A stretch of 8,316 nucleotides of DNA, taken from assembly GCA_029883965.1 (NCBI GenBank), contig JAOUIN010000097.1, positions 1-8,316 on the forward strand, written 5' to 3'. Position numbers and translations under genes: made by a program. The notes under the pieces are model-generated. The model worked only from the letters and a program-made list of their open reading frames with translations. It did no database searches and had not been told where the DNA came from. This document shows positions 1 to 5,361 of this stretch, in pieces; position 1 is the stretch's first letter, and each line of letters opens with the position of its first letter. Source of the DNA: Betaproteobacteria bacterium. Lineage in GTDB: Bacteria > Pseudomonadota > Gammaproteobacteria > Burkholderiales > SG8-41.

Positions 1-285
1 TGCGAGATTCGCGAGTGCGGGCAGCACATCGCGCACGACTTTCGAACTGGCCACCTGCTGGTGGCGCGTTGCCGCGCCGATGGTCAATACGCCGTTTTTC
101 GATTCGATGCCGGACAATTCGGCAATCCCGGTGATGTCGATCAACTGCGTCGGCTGCGCCAGGCGCTGCTTCAGCGTCGGGATCAGCGTCATGCCGCCCG
201 ACATCGGCTTGGCATCGGCATCCTTTTTCAGCAACTCGCTGGCTTCTTTCAGCGATGCGGCCTTGCGGTACTGGAACGCGTACAT
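1..285 (-). CDS. FAD-binding (medium, CoxM-like) subunit of a molybdenum hydroxylase, partial
   Basis: This is the first 95 codons of a gene whose 3' end lies beyond the left edge. The protein begins MYAFQYRKAASLKEASELLK and continues with a KPMSGGMTLIPTLKQRL segment (about residues 27-43), then LIDITGI (about 48-54) and a TIGAATRHQQV segment. This is the usual N-terminal FAD-binding fold of the medium subunit of xanthine dehydrogenase/CO dehydrogenase-like enzymes, where the Gly-rich loop binds the FAD pyrophosphate. In the family this subunit passes electrons from the 2Fe-2S subunit to an acceptor through FAD. The ATG lies two bases after the large-subunit TGA (TGATCATG). An AAAGGA ribosome-binding site inside the end of the large-subunit gene sits 8 bases upstream, so the two genes are almost certainly co-transcribed and probably translationally coupled. 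Family assignment is firm. The substrate cannot be told from this piece. Confidence 0.88.
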   Translation of the reverse strand, partial: MYAFQYRKAASLKEASELLKKDADAKPMSGGMTLIPTLKQRLAQPTQLIDITGIAELSGIESKNGVLTIGAATRHQQVASSKVVRDVLPALANLA

Positions 286-287
286 GA

Positions 288-2609
288 TCAGTGTCCTTTT
301 TTATTGGCAGCGGTGATCGCCTGCCATAGCTTGTGCGCCGTCAGCGGCATGTCGAGCGGCGGCACGCCCAGCGGCCGCAGCGCATCCATTACGGCATTGG
401 TCAGCGCACCCAGCGACGCGGTGCAGCCCGATTCACCCATGCCTTTCACGCCCAGCGGGCTCACGGTGCCGAAGGTGGTGTGCTCGGCGATGGTGATGTC
501 CTTGATCCAGCCGGCCTTGGGCATGGCGTAATCCATGAAGCTGCCGGTCAGCAGCTGTCCGGTGTCCGGGTCGTAGACCACGTTCTCGCCGAAAATCTGC
601 CCCCAGCCCTGCGCCACCGCGCCGTGCATCTGGCCTTCAACGATGGTGTGGTTGATCACCGTGCCGCAGTCGTCCACGGTGACATAGGACACTACCTGCG
701 TGACACCGGTCTGCGGATCAATCTCCACTTCGGCGATATGGCAACCGTTGGGGAAGGTCGAACCGAACTTGCCTTCGCCGGTCGCGCTCAGCGGCTTTTT
801 CGCGGCGAGGTCGCCCAGCGTGATGGTTTTCTTCGATTCCTTGGAGGTGAACTCACCCTTCGCGTAAGCAACCTGCGACGGCTCGACGCCGAGCTGTTCC
901 GCGGCCAGCGGCGTCGCGATCTCGATCAGTTTCTTTGCCGCGAGGTGGCACACGGTGCCCGCGCCGACGATGGTGCGCGAGCCGCCGGTATGGTTGCCGA
1001 TCAGGCCTTTTTCGGCGATGCCCTGCCTGAGCGTGATGTGCTCGGCCGGAATCTCCAGCGCGTCGCCGATGATCTGGGCGAACGTGGTTTCATGGCCCTG
1101 GCCCTGCGAATGTGAAATCGAATACGCCGTCAGCTTGCCGTCGGCCGCGACCTCGAGCAGGATTTCATCCTTGGGAAACATGCCCGCGCCGGAGTTTTCG
1201 ATCACGGTCGAGAGGCCGAGGCCGCGCAACAGGCCGCGTTTTTCGGTTTCGGCGCGGCGCTTGGCGAAGCCTTTGACGTCGGCCAGCTTCAGCGCCTTGT
1301 CGAGCACCGCCGGGAAATCCGCAATGTCATACACCGAGCCGGTCGGCGTCTTGTACGGGAACGCATCGCTCGGGATGAAATTGCGCCGGCGGATTTCCGC
1401 CGGATCGATTTTCATCTGTGCCGCGGCTTCATCGACCAGACGTTCGATGGTATACGCCATCTCGGGGCGCGCCGCACCGCGATAAGCGGAAACCGGCGAG
1501 GTATTGGTCAGCACCACGCGCCAGCGGCCGAACAGCGCCTGGGTCTTGTAGACGCCGTTGAGACAGGTCACGGGATTGCGCATCGGGCTCACCGGGCCGG
1601 CGGGATGCAGATAGGCGCCGAGGTCGGCGATCCAGTCGAGCCGCATTCCGAGGAAGGTACCGTCCTTGTCGAGCGCCAGTTCCGCGGTGATGTAATTGGC
1701 GCGGCCGTGCGAGTCCGAGAGGAAGGACTCGCTGCGCGTCGACACCCATTTCACAGGGCGACCCAGCGCCTTGGCGGCCATCATCACCGAACAGTATTCC
1801 GGGTAGGCGATGCTGCGCTGGCCGAAACCGCCACCGACATCGCGCGCCACGACCTTGATCTTGTCTTCGGGTACGCCGGTGTAGGTCACCAGTTGCATAC
1901 GCATCATGTTGATGCCCTGCACCGGCGAATGCAGCGTGTAGACCCCGGACTTGGCATCGTAGTCGGCGAGACAGGCGCGCGGCTCCATCGGATTGGGTAC
2001 CACGCGCGTGCAATCGAGCTTGAGTTTGGTGACATGCGCGGCCTCGGCAAAGGCCGCTTCGACGGCAGCCGCATCACCGGCCTCCTGTTCGAACACCAGG
2101 TTGCCGGGCACGTTGTCATGCAGTTGCGGCGCGCCGGGTGCCAGCGCGGCTTCCGGCGCAATCACCACCGGCAGGTCTTCGTATTCGACTTCAATCAGTT
2201 CCGCGGCGTCCTGCGCCTGTAGCGCGGTTTCGGCGACCACCATTGCCACCGCATCACCGACGAAGCGCACATGGCCGTGGGCCAGCGCCGGCCGCTTCGG
2301 AATCAGCGCTTTCTTGCCGTCTTTTCCGGCAAAAGTCAGCATGCTCAGCGGCTGGGTCTGGCCCGCGCTGACGGCATCTTCACCGGTATATACACCGAGC
2401 ACGCCGGGCGCCTTGCGTGCCGCATCGGTGTTGATCGACACGATTTTTGCATGGGCATGGTCCGCGCGCAGGAATACGGCATGCGCCTGCTTGGGCAGGT
2501 TCCAGTCCGCCGCATAACAGCCTTCGCCCTTGATCAGGCGCAGGTCTTCGAGGCGGGACAGATGTGCGCCGCCGACGTCAAACAGATGCTGGTGTTCGTG
2601 ATGGTCCAT
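288..2609 (-). CDS. Molybdopterin-binding large subunit, xanthine dehydrogenase family (CoxL form II-like)
   Basis: A 773-residue protein, the usual length for the stand-alone large subunit of three-subunit molybdenum hydroxylases. An N-terminal a/b-hammerhead domain (about 20-130) precedes the two molybdopterin-binding regions (about 145-400 and 410-760). Visible motifs are SPVQGIN with Q231 (counterpart of the Mo-site Gln of xanthine dehydrogenase), GGGFGQ (259-264), AYRGAARPE (375-383), QGQGHE (502-507) and GVKGMGESG with E726, the expected catalytic base. The CO dehydrogenase loop AYRCSFR carries the S-selanyl Cys; here that position is G378, so the enzyme should hydroxylate an organic substrate (N-heterocycle, aldehyde or similar), not CO. 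The start is chosen by an AGAGGA site five bases upstream; the frame stays open far upstream, but that extension overlaps the divergent metC-like gene. The N-terminus is His-rich (MDHHEHQH). It is followed by the FAD subunit; the 2Fe-2S subunit is not seen. Confidence 0.93.
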   Translation of the reverse strand: MDHHEHQHLFDVGGAHLSRLEDLRLIKGEGCYAADWNLPKQAHAVFLRADHAHAKIVSINTDAARKAPGVLGVYTGEDAVSAGQTQPLSMLTFAGKDGKKALIPKRPALAHGHVRFVGDAVAMVVAETALQAQDAAELIEVEYEDLPVVIAPEAALAPGAPQLHDNVPGNLVFEQEAGDAAAVEAAFAEAAHVTKLKLDCTRVVPNPMEPRACLADYDAKSGVYTLHSPVQGINMMRMQLVTYTGVPEDKIKVVARDVGGGFGQRSIAYPEYCSVMMAAKALGRPVKWVSTRSESFLSDSHGRANYITAELALDKDGTFLGMRLDWIADLGAYLHPAGPVSPMRNPVTCLNGVYKTQALFGRWRVVLTNTSPVSAYRGAARPEMAYTIERLVDEAAAQMKIDPAEIRRRNFIPSDAFPYKTPTGSVYDIADFPAVLDKALKLADVKGFAKRRAETEKRGLLRGLGLSTVIENSGAGMFPKDEILLEVAADGKLTAYSISHSQGQGHETTFAQIIGDALEIPAEHITLRQGIAEKGLIGNHTGGSRTIVGAGTVCHLAAKKLIEIATPLAAEQLGVEPSQVAYAKGEFTSKESKKTITLGDLAAKKPLSATGEGKFGSTFPNGCHIAEVEIDPQTGVTQVVSYVTVDDCGTVINHTIVEGQMHGAVAQGWGQIFGENVVYDPDTGQLLTGSFMDYAMPKAGWIKDITIAEHTTFGTVSPLGVKGMGESGCTASLGALTNAVMDALRPLGVPPLDMPLTAHKLWQAITAANKKGH

Positions 2610-2798
2610 GACATTCCTCTGGCGCCGCATGCTGGACATCGCCGCGACGCGCTCGCTCCCTGATTGGATTGGCTTGTAGGATAACCCAAAATGCCGCAGA
2701 AATATGCGCACACAATGCGGTAACCGTGTTGCGCCTGCACCGGCCCTCCCGCACAATGCCCCGACCACAGTCCATATCGTAAGACTTCGAGCGCTCCC
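2610..2798. promoter_or_regulatory. Divergent intergenic region between the molybdenum hydroxylase and metC-like genes
   Basis: These 189 bases must hold the promoters for both directions. For the plus strand, a weak sigma70-like pair can be drawn: TTGCGC (2729-2734) and CACAAT (2752-2757) with a 17-base spacer, which is a poor match at -35. The octamer CACAATGC occurs twice (2711-2718 and 2752-2759), 41 bases apart, close to four helical turns. An inverted pair CCGCA (2694-2698) / TGCGG (2716-2720) flanks an AT-richer patch. No clear minus-strand promoter was found; TATCCT near 2678-2683 (minus strand) is a possible -10 with no good -35. A shared operator is possible but not shown. Confidence 0.35.
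2615..2620 (-). promoter_or_regulatory. Ribosome-binding site of the large-subunit gene
   Basis: AGAGGA on the minus strand, five bases before the ATG at 2609. It decides the start of the molybdenum hydroxylase large subunit among several in-frame Met codons slightly upstream, none of which I see with a comparable site. Confidence 0.6.
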
Positions 2799-3956
2799 AT
2801 GAAAAAAGACACCCTGCTGACACACGTCGGCCGCGATCCCGCGCAAACCCACGGCACCGTCAACATGCCGGTGTACCGCACTTCTACCGTGGTGTTCCAG
2901 GACCTCGAGTCGTACGAGACCCGCGACCCCGACGATTTCAAGAGCATGCGCTACGGCATCCACGGCACGCCGACCACGTTTGCGTTCGAGGAGGCCGTGG
3001 CACGCATGGAAGGCGGGCACATGGCAGTGGCGGTACCCTCGGGACTGGCCGCGATTACCGCCGCGCTGTGCGCATTCGTCAAACACGGCGATCACCTGCT
3101 GATGACCGACAGCGCCTATGCGCCCACGCGCATCTTCTGCGAAAAACAGTTGCGCAAAAACGGCATCGAGATCGAGTACTACGATCCGCTGGTCGGCGCA
3201 GGCATTGCCAGTCTGATCAGGCCCAACACCAGAGCGGTGTTCTGCGAGGCGCCGGGCTCGCTCACGTTCGAAATGCAGGACATCCCGGCGATCGCCGCTG
3301 CGGCGCATGCACGGAACATACCCGTGCTGGCGGACACTACCTGGGGCACGCCGTATTTTTTCCGGTCATTCGACCGCGGCGTCGACGTGTCGATCCATGC
3401 CGCCACCAAGTACATCGTGGGCCATTCCGATGTCATGATGGGCGTGATCGTCACCAACGAGAAATACTGGCTGCCGGTGCGCCGCGCGGTTGGCGAATTC
3501 GGCTTCTGCGTCAGCCCCGACGACTGCTACATGGCGCTGCGCGGTTTCCGCACCATCGGCGTGCGCATGAAGCAGCAGATGGCCAATGCGCTGACCGTCG
3601 CCCGCTGGCTGGCCGGGCGACCCGAAGTACAGCGCGTACTCTACCCGGCGCTGGAAAATGATCCCGGTCATGCCATCTGGAAGCGCGATTTCGACGGCGC
3701 AGCGTCGCTGTTTGGCGTCATCTTGCGCACCGGCGACCGCGCAAAAGTCACGGCGATGGTCAATGCGCTTAAACTATTCGGCATCGGCTCGAGCTGGGGC
3801 GGCTATGAGAGCCTGGTCACCGCACCGCATCCGGAGAAGGTGCGCTCGGCAACGCAGTGGAATCCCGGCGGTGCGACCATAAGACTGCACATCGGCCTTG
3901 AAGACCCTGCCGATCTTGTGGCTGATCTGGAGCAGGCGCTCGCCCGGGTGCGCTGA
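2799..3956 (+). CDS. metC: Cystathionine beta-lyase-type PLP enzyme (Cys/Met metabolism family)
   Basis: A complete 385-residue fold-type I PLP enzyme of the trans-sulfuration family. Cystathionine beta-lyase cleaves cystathionine to homocysteine, pyruvate and ammonia in the cytoplasm, in methionine synthesis. The PLP-binding Lys is K204 in HAATKYIVGHSD. D179 in LADTTWGTP should hold the pyridine nitrogen, and Y107 in DSAYAPTR stacks over the cofactor. S332-W333 in GSSWGGYESL and R362 in IRLHIGLED match the substrate-carboxylate region of E. coli MetC, and the SWGGYESL signature favours beta-lyase over cystathionine gamma-synthase or O-acetylhomoserine enzymes. One oddity is the RYGIHGTPT stretch (51-59), which has Ile where the family's Y-x-R phosphate-binding motif has Arg. 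No strong ribosome-binding site precedes the ATG. The gene diverges from the molybdenum hydroxylase. The STAS gene starts 64 bases downstream on the same strand, so read-through into it is possible. A related C-S lyase activity cannot be excluded. Confidence 0.88.
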   Translation: MKKDTLLTHVGRDPAQTHGTVNMPVYRTSTVVFQDLESYETRDPDDFKSMRYGIHGTPTTFAFEEAVARMEGGHMAVAVPSGLAAITAALCAFVKHGDHLLMTDSAYAPTRIFCEKQLRKNGIEIEYYDPLVGAGIASLIRPNTRAVFCEAPGSLTFEMQDIPAIAAAAHARNIPVLADTTWGTPYFFRSFDRGVDVSIHAATKYIVGHSDVMMGVIVTNEKYWLPVRRAVGEFGFCVSPDDCYMALRGFRTIGVRMKQQMANALTVARWLAGRPEVQRVLYPALENDPGHAIWKRDFDGAASLFGVILRTGDRAKVTAMVNALKLFGIGSSWGGYESLVTAPHPEKVRSATQWNPGGATIRLHIGLEDPADLVADLEQALARVR

Positions 3957-4007
3957 ACGGCGGGCGCGACGCCGACGGCAGGAGCACAATCAGTTAAACT
4001 TCCAGCC

Positions 4008-4015
4008 AAGGAGGG
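4008..4015 (+). promoter_or_regulatory. Strong ribosome-binding site of the STAS gene
   Basis: AAGGAGGG, an almost perfect Shine-Dalgarno sequence, five bases before the ATG at 4021. It fixes that start: the frame is open well upstream into the metC-like gene, and two in-frame GTG codons (4015-4017, 4018-4020) directly precede the ATG. It is much stronger than the sites of the following two genes, suggesting the small STAS protein is made in excess over its partners. Confidence 0.7.
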
Positions 4016-4020
4016 TGGTG

Positions 4021-4386
4021 ATGGAAATCGGCGTGGAAGATCGCGGGAATGTCCTGGTTCTCAAGGTCAGCGGCCGCATCGACCACCTCAACGCGTCAGC
4101 CTTTCATGAAGCACTGACGCCACATCTGTCTCACTGCAGCGCGGATGGCACGCCGATCGTGCTTGATCTCTCCGGCCTCGATTACATCAGCAGCGCCGGA
4201 TTGCGCATATTCATGATTGTGGCGAAACAGGCGAATGCACGCGGCGGCCGCATCGCGGTCGCGCAAATGCAACCGCTGGTGCGCGAGATTTTCGAAATCA
4301 GCCATTTTCACCTGGTCTATGAAATATTCGCATCGACGGACGATGCACTTGCGGCAATCAGCAGCACCACAACAACAACCGCCTGA
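4021..4386 (+). CDS. STAS-domain protein, anti-sigma-factor-antagonist type
   Basis: A 121-residue protein consisting of one STAS domain, the size of SpoIIAA/RsbV-type antagonists. It begins MEIGVEDRGNVLVLKVSGRI. The core DLSGLDYISSAGLR (49-62) contains the phospho-acceptor region; aligned with the DSSG of SpoIIAA, the modified residue should be S58. A helical C-terminal half (REIFEISHFHLVYEIF, about 88-103) is typical. In this family the unphosphorylated form binds a kinase/anti-sigma protein or another target, and phosphorylation releases it. A SpoIIE-type phosphatase encoded two genes downstream is the natural partner that would remove the phosphate. The protein ends in an unusual run of Thr (STTTTTA) encoded by ACN repeats. 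The next gene begins 15 bases after the stop. The domain call is firm; the partner and output are inferred. Confidence 0.92.
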   Translation: MEIGVEDRGNVLVLKVSGRIDHLNASAFHEALTPHLSHCSADGTPIVLDLSGLDYISSAGLRIFMIVAKQANARGGRIAVAQMQPLVREIFEISHFHLVYEIFASTDDALAAISSTTTTTA

Positions 4387-4401
4387 GACACGGGATCTCG
4401 C

Positions 4402-5361
4402 ATGCAAATCCGCTTCTGGGGAACAAGGGGCTCGCTTCCGGCGCCGCTGACGGCGGCAGATGTCCGCGCCAAACTGGTCGCAGCGCTGACTGAAGTCCAG
4501 GGCCGATCACTCGAAACGCCCGCGGCCGTAGAGGCTTTTGTTGCAGGCCTGCCCTTCAGTATCCGGGGGACCTTCGGCGGAGATTCGTCCTGCGTGGAAC
4601 TGATCGACGGCGAAAATACGAATCATGTGCTGTGCGATATGGGATCGGGCGCGCGCCGTTACGGCGTCGAGATGCTGCGGCGCCACGGTCCGGACAATCC
4701 GCAGACTTATCATGTATTCATGTCGCACACGCATTGGGATCACATCATGGGGTTCCCGATGTTCCCCCCGGCCTACCTGCCCGGCAACCGCATCATCATT
4801 CACGGCTGCCACGCGGAGATCGCCGGCGCATTCCACCGCCAACATGGCGCGCCGTCATTCCCGGTGGAGTTCAGTCAGCTGCAGGCTGCAATCGAGTTTG
4901 TCGTGCTGAAACCGGACACGACAACCGAGATTGCGGGGTATCAGGTTACACCGCTGCTGCAGCGGCACAGCGGCGACTCCTACGGCTACCGGTTCGAGAA
5001 AAACGGCAAGTGCGTGGTTTATTCAACCGACTCAGAACATCGCACCGAACAAAGCGAAGAGGCCGAGCGGTTTGCCCGTTTTTTCAACAACGCCGATCTG
5101 GTGATTTTCGACGCCATGTATTCGCTGGCGGAAGCCACATCGGTCAAGGAAGACTGGGGGCACTCAAGCAACGTCATCGGCGTCGAACTGTGCCAGATGG
5201 CGAACGCCAAACGACTGTGCCTGTTTCACCATGAGCCTACCTACTCAGACAGCCAGATCGAGGATGTCTTGCATAAAACCCGCCGTCTCGAGGAAATTAC
5301 GCGTGCCGAAACTCCTCTGGAGATCATCACGGCATACGACGGACTGACGGTGACGCTCTGA
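4402..5361 (+). CDS. MBL-fold metallo-hydrolase (PhnP / RNase Z-like branch)
   Basis: A 319-residue metallo-beta-lactamase-fold protein without signal peptide, so probably cytoplasmic. It starts MQIRFWGTRGSLPAP, the usual opening of the FWGTRGS-type MBL proteins. The dinuclear metal site is complete: H109, H111, D113 and H114 in SHTHWDHIMGFP, H189 in QRHSGDSYGYR, D210 in YSTDSEH, and a C-terminal His from LFHHEP (276/277). H254 in DWGHSSN may assist. Members of this branch are mostly phosphodiesterases acting on cyclic or linear nucleotide-type substrates; the substrate here is unknown. A stretch of about 40 residues (16-56) separates the first strand from GTFGGDSSCVEL and looks like a family-specific insertion. 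The ribosome-binding site is weak. The TGA overlaps the next gene's ATG by one base (TGATG), which ties its expression to the phosphatase. Its placement between a STAS protein and a PP2C phosphatase suggests a signalling role, which is inference. Confidence 0.9.
   Translation: MQIRFWGTRGSLPAPLTAADVRAKLVAALTEVQGRSLETPAAVEAFVAGLPFSIRGTFGGDSSCVELIDGENTNHVLCDMGSGARRYGVEMLRRHGPDNPQTYHVFMSHTHWDHIMGFPMFPPAYLPGNRIIIHGCHAEIAGAFHRQHGAPSFPVEFSQLQAAIEFVVLKPDTTTEIAGYQVTPLLQRHSGDSYGYRFEKNGKCVVYSTDSEHRTEQSEEAERFARFFNNADLVIFDAMYSLAEATSVKEDWGHSSNVIGVELCQMANAKRLCLFHHEPTYSDSQIEDVLHKTRRLEEITRAETPLEIITAYDGLTVTL

Noticed and set aside
288..2609. True CO dehydrogenase (coxL form I)
   Set aside because: The active-site loop is AYRGAAR, without the Cys of AYRCSFR needed for the Mo-Cu centre.
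61..2663. Several long plus-strand open frames and minus-strand 1429-2013 across the molybdenum hydroxylase genes
   Set aside because: They are low-complexity Arg/Ala/Gly-rich translations expected from high-GC coding DNA in alternative frames, without recognisable domains or good start sites.
2610..3308. In-frame upstream extension of the molybdenum hydroxylase large subunit on the minus strand (would give 1006 residues)
   Set aside because: It runs antisense through the well-supported metC-like gene, has no domain similarity I recognise, and the AGAGGA site before 2609 plus family length fix the shorter start.
3958..3974. Possible terminator hairpin CGGCG / CGCCG after the metC-like gene
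   Set aside because: Only a 5-bp stem with a 7-base loop and no T-run; such short pairs are common at this GC content.
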